A stretch of DNA of 64,000 nt from assembly GCF_022213065.1 (NCBI RefSeq), contig NZ_JAKLJA010000028.1, positions 1-64,000 on the forward strand. The letters are read 5' to 3'. Both the position numbers and the translations under genes were made by a program. The DNA comes from Paraburkholderia tagetis (GTDB lineage: Bacteria; Pseudomonadota; Gammaproteobacteria; Burkholderiales; Burkholderiaceae). Shown piece after piece: positions 1 through 10,936 of the stretch (positions are counted from its first letter, which is position 1; every line of letters starts with the position of its first letter). The notes beneath the pieces are model-generated. The model worked only from the letters and a program-made list of their open reading frames with translations. It ran no database searches and was not told where the DNA came from.

Positions 1-3
1 TCA

Positions 4-119
4 TGCCTGATGACCATAGCGAGCTGGTCCCACCCCTTCCCATCCCGAACAGGACCGTGAAACAGCTCCACGCCGATGATAGTGCGGATTGCCCGTGTGA
101 AAGTAGGTAATCGTCAGGC
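4..119 (+). rRNA. rrf: 5S ribosomal RNA
   Basis: The stretch starts TGCCTGATGACC and ends GTAATCGTCAGGC, so its two ends pair as the 5S helix I. It carries the conserved internal block CCCATCCCGAACAG found in bacterial 5S rRNA. Length of about 116 nt is normal. It is the last gene of an rRNA operon whose 16S and 23S genes would lie left of the window. Confidence 0.94.
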
Positions 120-135
120 TCCTTATGCAGTACGT

Positions 136-180
136 CCAGAACCCCGGTCGCTCCGAAAGAGCACCGGGGTTCTGGCGTTT
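136..180 (+). terminator. Terminator of the rRNA operon
   Basis: A 13-bp perfect stem (CCAGAACCCCGGT at 136-148, ACCGGGGTTCTGG at 163-175) lies 17 bases after the 5S gene and is followed by CGTTTG. The stem is very strong but the T-run is short. Confidence 0.75.
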
Positions 181-244
181 GGGCGCCGGAAATTCTCGAA
201 AGAATTAAAAGAACGATCAAGACTCGCGCATCTGCAATCAGGCA

Positions 245-480
245 GGAATATCCCGAGTGCAATGCAATATTCCCTAATACGTCGATGTAATCGGCCCGGT
301 TCAAATCGAACTTACTATAGGGATAGCGGGCATAGTGCTCAGCGACCAAGGCGCAGAGACCGGTGATATCGAGCTCGCGAGCAGAGCCATATCGGGCAGA
401 CCAACTCGTAGGGCAACTTCCAATATGTTCGTACGCGTACTCCACAGTGCGTCTGCTAACCCTGCGGCCGCATGTAAAGC
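245..480 (-). pseudogene. Possible decayed protein gene downstream of the rRNA operon
   Basis: Read on the minus strand, two adjacent frames give protein-like text that would join with one frameshift: the upstream part reads like ILEVALRVGLPDMALLA and the downstream part like HYARYPYSKFDLNRADYIDV. No start codon with a ribosome binding site and no intact frame are present. I do not recognise the family. It could be a relic of an inserted gene or chance. Confidence 0.2.
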
Positions 481-567
481 GCTTTCGCCCAGATAATAAC
501 TATTGCTACGCTTGCATTCAATCGCCCAAGCGCCCAGTCGCCCGCCTTCCTGTATTTACCGCCAAAC

Positions 568-599
568 AAAAAGCCCGTCACTTGCGTGACGGGCTTTTT
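568..599. terminator. Bidirectional terminator after rpoD
   Basis: AAAAAGCCCGTCA, a six-base loop, then TGACGGGCTTTTT form a perfect 13-bp hairpin with A and T runs on both sides. On the minus strand it lies 38 bases after the rpoD stop codon and is a textbook intrinsic terminator; it would also stop read-through from the rRNA side. Confidence 0.9.
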
Positions 600-636
600 C
601 ATTTCATCGCCAAATTACAACGGCGACTAAAATCGC

Positions 637-2616
<1,980 letters not shown>

Positions 2617-3609
2617 TACAATCTCCTCGAAAGGAATTGCCCAACGAGGGCAAAAAGGGTCACGCGCCAGCGGCGTGGCGTCCTGGCGATGACGAAAAAT
2701 TGCAGGGGAATGGGCGGGGGCGCGTGCCGGTTCCGCCGAGCGAGCGCCAAACGCACAATGGCGTGGCGGCCTGGATTTTCGTGCAATGCAGAAAGATCGC
2801 GTATGGTAGTGCGTTACGCCACGTGAGGCAACCGTAATCGTCGCGCCGACGCACCAGACACGCTTGCCCGGGGTCGAAACGAATTTGAAAGGTCGTCAAA
2901 ATGGCGTTTTGGGTGCTTCGCGGCTTTCCACAAGCGTAATTAGACGCGACTCCCGGTTAATGGTTCGCACGTTTCATAGGCGGGCTAAAAAACATGCGCG
3001 ATGCCTGGAATTGCGCTGAAGTGGCGCCTGGTACACGAGACACGCTGCGATCGATCCCCACTATGCCGATTGCAGTGCGCCGCAATATCAATAAGAACGC
3101 CCGGCCATGCATCTGCGTTGACCGCCGCGCGCCTGCTGACGCGTTATTGAGGGAATTGAATTCGTTGCACTCGCCTTCACTTGCCTTGCTCACGGCGCAG
3201 GCTCGCCGCACAGGCACTGTGCCGCGCAGCGCGACGCGGGCGTTGTCAGCCGACGTAGAGCTCATAGGTAGAAAGCAAACGAAACGTTACGGATGCGCCG
3301 GGTTGCGCATTGCCGTCTTGTTTATAGGCTATAGGCGAGCGTCGCGAAACGCGGTGCCTCGTTGTGCAGCAGCTCGTGCGCAGCCAAAAGGTAACCGCGT
3401 ATGGGATTTTTGCCTTGTTGCTACGGCTTGCGGGACGTCGCAGCCAACCCACAAGGCCCATGGAAGCCTCTCCAACCCCAGTTGGCGCGTCTTTTAGTCT
3501 GTTGGCGCTCACCAGCTGAGACCCATCGCGCCGCGACCGCTCCCAAATCCGGTTACCTGATGCGCGCCATGCGCGGCAATGGCTAGCCGGGCGGCCACAA
3601 CGGCGGCAC
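2617..3609. other. About 1 kb without a convincing gene
   Basis: Short open frames occur on both strands (for example 2994-3497 plus and 3246-3512 minus) but none has a recognisable domain, good ribosome binding site or signal peptide. The minus-strand frame around 3400-3500 (GLVGWLRRPASRSNKAKIPY) looks like a conceptual translation of repeat-type intergenic DNA rather than a protein. The rpoD promoter should lie just above 2616, but I see no clear -10/-35 pair. Confidence 0.4.
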
Positions 3610-3945
3610 TCATCCGGGCCGCTCTCTCAACTCCTTCAGTCCCTTGATCACGACGAGCAGCGCGCGGCCGTGCTCCTCCGAGCCGTCCCACACGTCGACG
3701 ATGGCGTTGCGCAGCAATTCGTTATACGCGGCCGCATGCCGCGAGGCGGGCTTCACGCCGTAGAAACTGCATAGCTTATTGAATGACGCGCTCCGGCGCA
3801 GCCTGCGGCCGTTCGACAGCCGGAGCCGCGAGACCGTTGGCTGGCTGACCCCGGAGAGGCGCGCTATTTCACTGGACGAGCGCGTGTCGGCCGATAGCTG
3901 GCGCAGCAGTTCCTGAACGGGAAAATCTGTGTCTGGGGCTTCCAT
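3610..3945 (-). CDS. Small HTH (Cro/XRE-like) DNA-binding protein
   Basis: About 111 residues from the ATG at 3945; an in-frame ATG at 3954 is also possible. Residues 15-60 read as a helix-turn-helix: TRSSSEIARLSGVSQPTVSRLRL, a pattern typical of Cro/XRE-type repressors, where SGVSQPTVSRL is the recognition helix. The C-terminal half (RNAIVDVWDGSEEHGRALLV) is not recognised. It is divergent from the gene at 4023 with under 80 bases between the starts, so it probably controls itself and that gene. The ATG lies only a few bases after a consensus TATAAT, so the message may be leaderless. Confidence 0.6.
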   Translation of the reverse strand: MEAPDTDFPVQELLRQLSADTRSSSEIARLSGVSQPTVSRLRLSNGRRLRRSASFNKLCSFYGVKPASRHAAAYNELLRNAIVDVWDGSEEHGRALLVVIKGLKELRERPG

Positions 3946-3952
3946 GCCATGC

Positions 3953-3958
3953 ATTATA
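3953..3958 (-). promoter_or_regulatory. -10 box of the HTH gene, possible leaderless transcript
   Basis: On the minus strand the sequence reads GGTATAATGCATGGCATGG. TATAAT is a perfect -10 hexamer and overlaps or touches the first candidate ATG (3954), leaving at most a few bases of leader before the ATG at 3945. No good -35 hexamer is seen 16-18 bases upstream. Confidence 0.5.
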
Positions 3959-4022
3959 CCTATACAGTAACGCTTATTGAATTGCTCGCCGGTTTGGCGG
4001 GCGCTGCATTCCGAGGAAGTCG

Positions 4023-5153
4023 ATGGCACTGAAACACCTACCGCCCACGTTTTGCTGGTCCAGGATCGGATCGGAGACGGGAGAAGATCTCCCCACGATC
4101 GTCCTTCGCAAGGAGTGGGAGCGGCGGCTGGGTGGCGGGCGGTTTCTGTGGGGCATCAATCAGTCGCTCGGCAGCAGCGCGCAGGTTGCCGCGCTGCGCA
4201 CGGGATTTTTGCTCGCGCTGTTCTCGCCGGCGGCAAGCCGTCCGCGAGTCGCTGACGTCAAGCGCGAGGACGCGCTCGTCTGGAACGCGTGGGTGGACGC
4301 AAGCGGCCAGGTGCGGCCGCTGCCGCAGCACGTGTTCGTCACGAGCCGCACGCGCTTTCCTTCGGGCAAGCCGCGCGATCATCACTACGCGCTCGTGTGC
4401 GCGTCGCCCACGGAGCTCAGCATCGGTAGCAGCCTGCGCGTGCAGCCCGAGCGTCTGCGCAGCGTGAGCACGGCGAAGGCGCCTTGCGCCTCGCAGGGCA
4501 CGGTGGTGGTGGACCGCGTCGAGCGCGCGGCGCCAAGGGCGGGAGCGGATTTCGGCGCCCGGGGTTATCCGGTCGCGTTCGGCGTGGAGCTCGAGGCACC
4601 GTATTTCGTGCGTCTTGCACAGCCCACGCGCGTGAAGGCGCGCGACATGGCTGCGCTCCACGAGGCGGTGCGCAACGCCGACTTCGAGGCCTGGCTGGCG
4701 CTCACGAAGCGTCTGCGCGGCGAGGCGCCGGCGCAGCATGCGCGCGGCGTGACGAGCGATCTCTTCGACTTGCTGGCGAAGGCGCGCGACCTGGGCGCAA
4801 TGCGCTCGACTTCGCGCGATACCGATTTCGACACCTGCGCTGAAATGCCGCGCAGCCGTTGTGGCGAGACTTCGGCGCTGCTGGCGCGCGGCGTCACGCG
4901 CGAACTCTTTGCGCGCGACCTCTTCGATATGGTGCCGGCGGAATGCACGACGCCCGTGAGGCGAGGCGGCGGCCCCCGTGTGAGGGGGGCGTCGTTCGGA
5001 GCCACGGTCAAGGAAACTTCCTACGGGACGCAGCCTGGTGGCCTCTCCCAAGGAGACTTGCTGTGCGGCGCCGACTGGACGCAATTAACGATGGAGCTGT
5101 ATGGCGATCAACATCCGTTCAAGCGAGGCCGAAGCCGCCCGACGCTTTCTTGA
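4023..5153 (+). CDS. Conserved-looking protein of unknown function
   Basis: An open frame of 376 residues begins at ATG 4023 with a well placed GAGGAA five bases upstream. The N-terminus (FCWSRIGSETGEDL, then GGGRFLWGINQSLG) and the middle (HHYALVCASP, YPVAFGVELEAPYFVRLAQP) look like a soluble folded protein without membrane segments or a signal peptide. Two partly repeated C-terminal blocks share ARGVTSDLFD / ARGVTRELFA. I do not recognise the family. The last 50 residues are low-quality and overlap the next gene by 53 bases, so the true 3' end may have been changed by a frameshift around 4950-5050, where a GC-rich palindrome (GGCCCCCGTGTGAGGGGGGC-like) sits. The divergent HTH gene is the likely regulator. 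Confidence 0.55.
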   Translation: MALKHLPPTFCWSRIGSETGEDLPTIVLRKEWERRLGGGRFLWGINQSLGSSAQVAALRTGFLLALFSPAASRPRVADVKREDALVWNAWVDASGQVRPLPQHVFVTSRTRFPSGKPRDHHYALVCASPTELSIGSSLRVQPERLRSVSTAKAPCASQGTVVVDRVERAAPRAGADFGARGYPVAFGVELEAPYFVRLAQPTRVKARDMAALHEAVRNADFEAWLALTKRLRGEAPAQHARGVTSDLFDLLAKARDLGAMRSTSRDTDFDTCAEMPRSRCGETSALLARGVTRELFARDLFDMVPAECTTPVRRGGGPRVRGASFGATVKETSYGTQPGGLSQGDLLCGADWTQLTMELYGDQHPFKRGRSRPTLS

Positions 5154-5358
5154 GGCCAGCCGCAACGTCGATCAGGCATTTCGCGCCATGCGCGTCGTGC
5201 ATGACGAAGCGGACGACTCAGACCCGACACTCGCCTGCGGCGAGGCCCAGTCTCGTCTCGATCTTGCGCTGGACGAACTGGCCCGCGCGCAGGCGCTGTT
5301 CGACTCGGTTGCGCGCGTGCAAGGCCGAAGGCGCGCCCGGGGAGGGATGGATGCATGA
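5101..5358 (+). CDS. Small hypothetical helical protein
   Basis: 85 residues, starting at ATG 5101 with GGAGCT just upstream and overlapping the preceding frame. It is rich in Ala, Arg and acidic residues with helix-like heptads (AEAARRFLEASRNVDQAFRA, LDLALDELARAQALFDSVAR), suggesting two amphipathic helices. No family is recognised. Its stop codon overlaps the ATG at 5355, which opens a short frame containing a 9-bp tandem repeat. Confidence 0.5.
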   Translation: MAINIRSSEAEAARRFLEASRNVDQAFRAMRVVHDEADDSDPTLACGEAQSRLDLALDELARAQALFDSVARVQGRRRARGGMDA

Positions 5359-5392
5359 CCGATCGCGCCGAACCGGGGGAACCGACCGAACC

Positions 5393-5437
5393 GACCAGGC
5401 AGACCAGGCAGACCAGGCAGACCAGGCAGACCAGGCA
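5393..5437 (+). repeat. Five perfect copies of a 9-bp tandem repeat
   Basis: The unit GACCAGGCA is repeated five times without mismatch, ending 23 bases before the methyltransferase start codon. Because nine is a multiple of three, expansion or contraction would not change reading frames crossing it; it would change the spacing upstream of the methyltransferase. Confidence 0.95.
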
Positions 5438-5460
5438 GTGCAAGCGGGCGGAACGCCGCG

Positions 5461-6327
5461 ATGACGCAAGCGGCAGCACAAACCGGCGTCGGCCCCATGG
5501 CGCTGGTGGCTGTCGAGCAACGGCTCGCACCTCACCGGCGCATCGTCGATGACGATCTCGCCGCCGCGCTGCTTCCCGCACCCGCCCGCTGGCTCATTGC
5601 GTTGATGGGCGCACGCACGGCAGCGCGCATGGCCGCGATGGCCGAGCGCAAGTATCCGGGCCTGTGGGGCGGCATGCTGTGCCGCAAGCGTTATATCGAC
5701 GAAAAGCTGCTCGAAGCGCTCCCGCAGATGGAAGCGTTCGTGAATCTGGGTGCGGGCTTCGATACGCGTGCTTACCGGCTGCTGCACGATAGCCGCGTGC
5801 ATGCGTGGGAGCTGGATCAGCCGGTCAATATCGCGGCTAAACGCAAGCGCCTGGCGAAGCGTTTCGGCGCGATACCGTCATTCGCGACGCTCGTGGCGGT
5901 CGACTTCGAGCATCTCGCACTCGATGCCGTGCTGGCCGCGCAAGGCTACACGCGCAACCGGCGCACCTTCTTCGTCTGGGAAGGCGTCACGCAATATCTC
6001 GATGAAGCCACCGTGCGCGCCACACTTGAAATGCTTGCGCGGGCCGCGCCCGGCAGCCGCCTCGCCTTTACCTACGTGCGCCAGGATTTTCTCGAGGCAA
6101 ATGTGCCGCAAGGGCAGGAGGCGCTCTACCGCCGCTTTGTCTCGCCACGGGCGACCTGGCGTTTCGGCCTCGATTGCGAGGCCGTGCGCGCGTTTCTCGC
6201 GCCTTATGGCTGGCGTGTGATCGAGCAGCCCGAGCCCGAAGCGCTCGCGCGCCGCTATATCGCGCCCACCGGTCGGCCGCTCACCTGCATGCCGATCGAA
6301 CGCACGGTCTACGCCGAGCGCGTGTAG
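5461..6327 (+). CDS. SAM-dependent methyltransferase, leucine carboxyl methyltransferase-like family
   Basis: 288 residues, the usual length of the bacterial Ppm1/LCM-like (TIGR00027-type) class I methyltransferases. The SAM-binding motif I is FVNLGAGFDTRAYRL at about residue 98, followed by the acidic ELDQP strand end and the family-typical FVWEGVTQYLDEATV near residue 177. The protein is soluble. The first ATG at 5461 has a weak ribosome binding site; the in-frame ATG at 5497 (MALVAVEQRL) is an alternative. The small-molecule or protein substrate cannot be told from sequence; members of this family methylate carboxyl groups in secondary-metabolite and other contexts. Confidence 0.82.
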   Translation: MTQAAAQTGVGPMALVAVEQRLAPHRRIVDDDLAAALLPAPARWLIALMGARTAARMAAMAERKYPGLWGGMLCRKRYIDEKLLEALPQMEAFVNLGAGFDTRAYRLLHDSRVHAWELDQPVNIAAKRKRLAKRFGAIPSFATLVAVDFEHLALDAVLAAQGYTRNRRTFFVWEGVTQYLDEATVRATLEMLARAAPGSRLAFTYVRQDFLEANVPQGQEALYRRFVSPRATWRFGLDCEAVRAFLAPYGWRVIEQPEPEALARRYIAPTGRPLTCMPIERTVYAERV

Positions 6328-6387
6328 CGCCTCCCAATGCGGCAGGTGGCAGGCGGCCTGCGAGTTGCGCCAAGAAGCGCCGACGCA

Positions 6388-6597
6388 CTATTCCCGTGGT
6401 GGCTGCGCCTTGAGTTCGAGCAGTTGCGCGACGAGCGGCCAGCGCCCGGCGGCTTCCTGCCAGGCGTTCTCGGCCTGCACGTCGAAGTAGCGCTCGGCGT
6501 CCACGCCCTCGACGAGTCGCGCGAGCGCGTCGATATCGCCGGGCAGGGCCGCATTGCTGCGCGCGCGCCGTCCGTTCAGCCAGCCTCGCAGCGCCAT
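6388..6597 (-). CDS. bcsR: BcsR-like small cellulose biosynthesis protein
   Basis: 69 residues. The C-terminal AGRWPLVAQLLEL matches the ending of E. coli BcsR (LKRWPLLAEF), and the middle (DIDALARLVEGVDAERYFDV) has the same short-helix pattern. BcsR works with BcsQ in assembling the inner-membrane cellulose synthase macrocomplex. The ATG directly follows the bcsG stop codon (TAAATG), so it is translationally coupled as the last gene of the operon. In E. coli bcsR is the first gene, before bcsQ; here it is at the opposite end. Confidence 0.7.
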   Translation of the reverse strand: MALRGWLNGRRARSNAALPGDIDALARLVEGVDAERYFDVQAENAWQEAAGRWPLVAQLLELKAQPPRE

Positions 6598-8196
6598 TTA
6601 CTTGCCTCCGTCCACCCAGACGCCGTCCGGCGTATGGATCACATAGCCCGTGGGCGTGGTCATCATCACGGTGGCTTCGTTTTCGCCCACCATGCGCGTT
6701 TGCGGCAGGTTCGTCGCGTACTGCGCGAGCGGCTGGGCGCCCGGCAGGAACGGGCTGCTCGCGACGAGGTTCGAGAGCAGTTGCGCGAGCGCGAGAAAGC
6801 TCGTCGGCGTAGCGATCGTGACTGGGCCGCCCGCGTGCTCCGTGCCCGCGGGCAAGCCCACCACCTTCACGCCCACCGGCACGTGCACGATATTCGGCGT
6901 GGGGATTTCGCGCATGCCGGCGATCTGGTTGTCTTCGCCACGTAGCGCTGCGCCGTGCTCGGGCACGAACACGATCACGGCCTTGCGGCCCGATTGCGCG
7001 ACCAGATCGATCAGTTTGTCGACGTCGCCGAGCAGCAATTTCAGGCGGATCGGCCAGGACTGCAGGCTCGTGAGTTTGGCGTCGGCGCCGGGCATGCGGT
7101 TGCCGTCGTGCAGCGTCACCGTGTTGTAGTAGAGCGCGACCGGGCCGCCACCGGCCGCGAGGCGCTGCTTGTACCAGCGCGCGAGCACGTCATAGTCGCC
7201 CGTGAGCGGTGAGCCGTCGAACTCCTTCATGGCCACGGGCACGCCGTCGTTCGGCGGGATCGTCACGCCCGGCACGCCGATTTCCTTGATCACGGTGCCG
7301 CGGAAGTCGTCGAAGCGGCCGTTGTGGTTGAGCAGCGCGTTGGGTTTATAGCCGGCCTGGGCGAGTTGCGCGAACAGGTGGCATTCGGGCGGCGCCGGGT
7401 CGTAGAGCGCCTTGTGTGCTTCCTGCCCGCAGGTCGCGCGCAGCACGCGGATGGCCGCCGGGCCGCTATAACTCGCAGCGGAGCTGAAGTTCGTGAAGAC
7501 GTAGTCGAAGCGCGAGAAGAGCGGGTTGTTGCGCATTTTCACGACGTCCATATCGTCCCACGAGAGCGAGCAGATATGCACCACGATGATGTCGAACTGC
7601 GCGTTCGTATCGGTCGTGAGCGGCGTGAAATTCACGTGGCGGCCTTCCTCGTTGGAGCGGAACGCGGCGAGCTGCTGGTCGTAGCTGCCCGCCTGGTCGT
7701 TGCGCGGCTCGTCGCCGTTGCGGTTGTTCGCGTTGCCGCCCTCGTCGCCGTTCCTGGCGGACGCGCTGGTGGCGTTCGCGACCAGCGTGCCCGCGCCCTG
7801 CCACAGCGGCACCGCGACGAGCGCGATCAGCACGAAGGTCGTCACGCGAATCCAGCGGTTGACGAGGAAGTAGAGCAGCACCGCGAGCACCGCGCTCACG
7901 ACCATCGCGAGCGAGACGACGCGCCCGCTCAGCTCCAGCATGTACGACGGCGTGAAGGTGAGCAGCACGGGGAGCTGCGAGATCGCCCGGCCGATGGGCG
8001 GCATGTCCGACTCGTGATAGACGAGCGCGATGCCCGCGATCACCGCGAGTACGTTGCGCGCGTTGCGCAGCCAGCGCATTTTCACCGGCAGCAGCAGCGC
8101 GAACGCGAACAGGATGTTCAGCAGCCAGTCTGCTTTGAGCTTGCCGAGCGAGTAGAGGTACAGCTTGGCTACGAAGTAGAGATTCCAGAGGCCCAT
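6598..8196 (-). CDS. bcsG: Cellulose phosphoethanolamine transferase BcsG
   Basis: 532 residues with an N-terminal membrane part of about four helices (residues 25-150), a short Asn/Asp-rich linker (NGDEGGNANNRNGDEPRND) and a periplasmic alkaline-phosphatase-like domain. The block IICVVHICSLSWDD-type (seen as VVHICSLSWDDMD), the predicted nucleophilic serine in SSAASYSGPAA near residue 240 and VPEHGAAL (metal-binding Glu-His) correspond to the zinc site known from E. coli BcsG. It transfers phosphoethanolamine from lipid to glucose units of cellulose. Position between bcsA and bcsR in one operon, with bcsE and bcsF also present, predicts modified cellulose. Confidence 0.92.
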   Translation of the reverse strand: MGLWNLYFVAKLYLYSLGKLKADWLLNILFAFALLLPVKMRWLRNARNVLAVIAGIALVYHESDMPPIGRAISQLPVLLTFTPSYMLELSGRVVSLAMVVSAVLAVLLYFLVNRWIRVTTFVLIALVAVPLWQGAGTLVANATSASARNGDEGGNANNRNGDEPRNDQAGSYDQQLAAFRSNEEGRHVNFTPLTTDTNAQFDIIVVHICSLSWDDMDVVKMRNNPLFSRFDYVFTNFSSAASYSGPAAIRVLRATCGQEAHKALYDPAPPECHLFAQLAQAGYKPNALLNHNGRFDDFRGTVIKEIGVPGVTIPPNDGVPVAMKEFDGSPLTGDYDVLARWYKQRLAAGGGPVALYYNTVTLHDGNRMPGADAKLTSLQSWPIRLKLLLGDVDKLIDLVAQSGRKAVIVFVPEHGAALRGEDNQIAGMREIPTPNIVHVPVGVKVVGLPAGTEHAGGPVTIATPTSFLALAQLLSNLVASSPFLPGAQPLAQYATNLPQTRMVGENEATVMMTTPTGYVIHTPDGVWVDGGK

Positions 8197-8332
8197 GTTC
8201 AGTCGCGTTCCAGCGTGAATTTCGTGTCGTTATGGCGTGTGCGCATCGTGTGTGTTTCGTGCCCTGCTTTGTGCCTGATTTGTGCGTGCGTTGTGTTTGC
8301 TTTGCGCTTGCGCCGTGCTTGCCTTGCGCCGC

Positions 8333-10936
8333 TCACGGCCGGCGCGCCGGGTTGCGCCGCTCGGGCCGGCGCCGCGTGAAGAGGTTCTCGAGCGCATCGA
8401 AGAATGCATCGACGAGACGCAGATAACCCTGCCAGCTCAGCGCGATGAGCTCGACGAGCCCGTTCAGCGGCGCGTCCTCGCGCGACACGTCGTCCCATTC
8501 GAGCCAGGCGTCGGCGCGCCCGAACGTGCACTCGACGAGCCGGCGCTCGCGCTCCATGGTCAGGTTCTCGAAGCGCACGCCCAGATGCCCGTCGACCAGA
8601 CGCGCGACCACGGCCGGGAAGTCATGCTCGAGCGTGCCGCGCGAGAGGCACACGTTCACGCGCTCGCCGGCTGCGAGCTTTTCGGCGCCGGCTTCGGCGG
8701 GCAGCACGAGGCCTAAGCCGCCCATCGAATAGTTCTCGGTCTTGCAGGCGAGCGTGCGGCCGTCGGGCAGCGTGAGCATGGCGGGCACGCGCAGCGGGAT
8801 GCGGTGCGCGACGCGCACCTGGCGCGCTTCCTTCGCCACGCCCACGGCGAGGCCGAGCACCGTGAGGTTCACGCAAGCCCAGAACAGGTTCATGAACACC
8901 GTGGCGGGCTCGTCGCTGTGCCAGATCGTGAGCCGTCCGATGCCAGCCAGAATGGCGACCACGTTGATGCCGAGCAGCACGAGATACGGCGTGGAAATGG
9001 TCCAGTCGAGATAGTCGCGCTCGATGTGGCCGCCCTTGGAGGTCACGTTGAACTTGCCGAGCTTCGGGTTGATGAACGCCATCGTAGTGGGCAGCACGAT
9101 GTACCAGGCGAGCACGCTCTCATAGGCTTCGGCCCAGAACGAATGGCGGTAGCGGCCCTGGATGCGCGAGTTGGCGGTGGCGCCGATCAGCAGATACGGC
9201 AGCACGTAGGCGAGGATCACCGGCGCGGGCGTGTTGATCACGTGCAGCCCGAAGAACAGGAACGCGCACGGCATCACGAGGAAGATCAGGCGCGGGATGC
9301 CGTAGAAGAAGTGCAGCATGGCGTTGCTGTAGCACAGGCGCTGGAAGAACGAGAGCCCCTTGCCGAACCACGGGTTGTCGATGCGGAAGATCTGCGTCAT
9401 GCCGCGCGCCCAGCGGATGCGCTGGCCGATATGGTCCGCGAGGCTCTCGGTCGCGAGGCCCGCGGCCTGCACGGTGCGCAGGTACGCCGAGGTGTAGCCC
9501 GCGCGGTGCAGGCGTAGCGAGGTGTGCGCGTCCTCGGTGACGGTCTCCACGGCAATCCCGCCGATCGACTCGAGCGGCTTGCGCTTGATGATCGCGCACG
9601 AGCCGCAGAAGAAGGTGGCGTCCCAGAAGTCGTTGCCGTCCTGGATCAGCCCGTAGAAGAGACTCCCTTCGTTGGGCACGCGATGGAACGTGTCGAAGTT
9701 GCGCTCGAACGGATCGGGCGAGAAGAAGTGGTGCGGCGTTTGCACCACCGCGCATTTCGGATCGGCGAGGAAGGTGCCCACCGTGGTCTGCAAAAACGAG
9801 CGCGTGGGGATGTGGTCGCAGTCGAAGATCGCGATCAGCTCGCCATCGGTGAGCGGCAGCGCGTGATTGATGTTGCCGGCCTTCGCGTGCATGTGCTCTT
9901 CGCGGCGGATATAGCCGATGCCCGCCTGCGCGGCGAAATCGCGGAATTCGTCGCGGTCGCCGTCGTCGAGGAGGTACACGCGCAGTTTCTCGCGCGGCCA
10001 GTCGATCGTGCTGGCCGCGAACACCGTTGGACGCACGACCGAGAGCGGTTCGTTGTAGGTCGGAATATAGATGTCGACGGTCGGCCAGTCGGCGGGATCG
10101 TCGGGCAGCACGCTCGGCTTGCGGCGCAGCGGCCACGCCGTCTGCACATAGCCGAACACGAGCACGACCCACGTATAGAGCTCGGCGGCGAACAGCACGT
10201 AGCCCACGAAGGCTTCGGCGGGGCTCGACAGATGCAGCGTCTGGGTGCTGCGCCACCAGATGTAACGGCCCGTCATGAGGATCGAGAGCATCACCATGAG
10301 CATGGTTGCAAGATGCCCCGGGATGCGGCGCGCGACCATGACCATGAGCCACACGAGGAAGAACAGCAGCACCTGGCCGCCGAGCGGCAGCGGCGTCGTG
10401 CAGATCGCGACCGCCGTGACGAAGGCGAACCATAGCAGGCACTGGCGCAGGAAGGGCACGTGGTCGAGCGTGGCGGAGAACTGCTCGAGGCGCGCGCGGA
10501 TGCCGTCCCAATCGATGACGGGCAGCCGCGTCCCGAGCATCGCGCGAGCCTTCGCGGTGCGCCGGTAGAGCGGCCCGATACGCTTGTCGAGCCACAGGCG
10601 CAGCGCGATGCGGTGCGGATGCGGCGCATCGCGCTGCGAGCGCAGGTCGGCGGCGAGGCGGCGGCGCACGCGGCGCGGACGCAGGAACAGACGCAGGAGC
10701 CACGCGCGCGTGCTGCGGTCGTGGTCCATGTCGAGTTGCTCGACGATCTCGCGGCCCAGCGCCGCGAACGCGAGCGCGGGCCAGTCGCGCTTGCCGGGAC
10801 GCGGCGGCCGGAAGAACAGGCGCAGCAGCCATGGGCCGAACGCCGCGTCGGCGGCGACGCTCAGCTTGCGCGCGCCCGCCTGGCGCAGACCTGCCCACAA
10901 CGCCGACCATAGCCTGATCGCCTGCGCGCGGATCAT
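8333..10936 (-). CDS. bcsA: Cellulose synthase catalytic subunit BcsA (UDP-forming)
   Basis: 867 residues from the ATG at 10936, which overlaps the bcsQ stop (ATGA). The glycosyltransferase-2 core has IPTYNEPL, LDDGDRDE, the metal-binding FDCDH, the TED motif (VETVTEDAHTS) and QRIRWARG. Flanking membrane segments form the glucan channel. Near the C-terminus a PilZ domain has RVAHR (RxxxR) and NYSMGGLG, the c-di-GMP binding signature, so activity should need c-di-GMP. The enzyme polymerises UDP-glucose into beta-1,4-glucan and passes it to BcsB. The first 100 residues are Arg-rich and resemble the enterobacterial N-terminal extension. Confidence 0.96.
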   Translation of the reverse strand: MIRAQAIRLWSALWAGLRQAGARKLSVAADAAFGPWLLRLFFRPPRPGKRDWPALAFAALGREIVEQLDMDHDRSTRAWLLRLFLRPRRVRRRLAADLRSQRDAPHPHRIALRLWLDKRIGPLYRRTAKARAMLGTRLPVIDWDGIRARLEQFSATLDHVPFLRQCLLWFAFVTAVAICTTPLPLGGQVLLFFLVWLMVMVARRIPGHLATMLMVMLSILMTGRYIWWRSTQTLHLSSPAEAFVGYVLFAAELYTWVVLVFGYVQTAWPLRRKPSVLPDDPADWPTVDIYIPTYNEPLSVVRPTVFAASTIDWPREKLRVYLLDDGDRDEFRDFAAQAGIGYIRREEHMHAKAGNINHALPLTDGELIAIFDCDHIPTRSFLQTTVGTFLADPKCAVVQTPHHFFSPDPFERNFDTFHRVPNEGSLFYGLIQDGNDFWDATFFCGSCAIIKRKPLESIGGIAVETVTEDAHTSLRLHRAGYTSAYLRTVQAAGLATESLADHIGQRIRWARGMTQIFRIDNPWFGKGLSFFQRLCYSNAMLHFFYGIPRLIFLVMPCAFLFFGLHVINTPAPVILAYVLPYLLIGATANSRIQGRYRHSFWAEAYESVLAWYIVLPTTMAFINPKLGKFNVTSKGGHIERDYLDWTISTPYLVLLGINVVAILAGIGRLTIWHSDEPATVFMNLFWACVNLTVLGLAVGVAKEARQVRVAHRIPLRVPAMLTLPDGRTLACKTENYSMGGLGLVLPAEAGAEKLAAGERVNVCLSRGTLEHDFPAVVARLVDGHLGVRFENLTMERERRLVECTFGRADAWLEWDDVSREDAPLNGLVELIALSWQGYLRLVDAFFDALENLFTRRRPERRNPARRP

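Noticed and set aside
2994..3497. 167-codon plus-strand frame upstream of rpoD
   Set aside because: No start signal, no recognisable fold, Arg/Cys-rich; overlaps equally poor minus-strand frames.
5393..5437. CRISPR-like array
   Set aside because: The 9-bp units are contiguous, without spacers; it is a simple tandem repeat.
7324..8379. 351-codon plus-strand frame opposite bcsG
   Set aside because: Antisense of bcsG; composition (Arg/His/Glu runs) typical of shadow frames.
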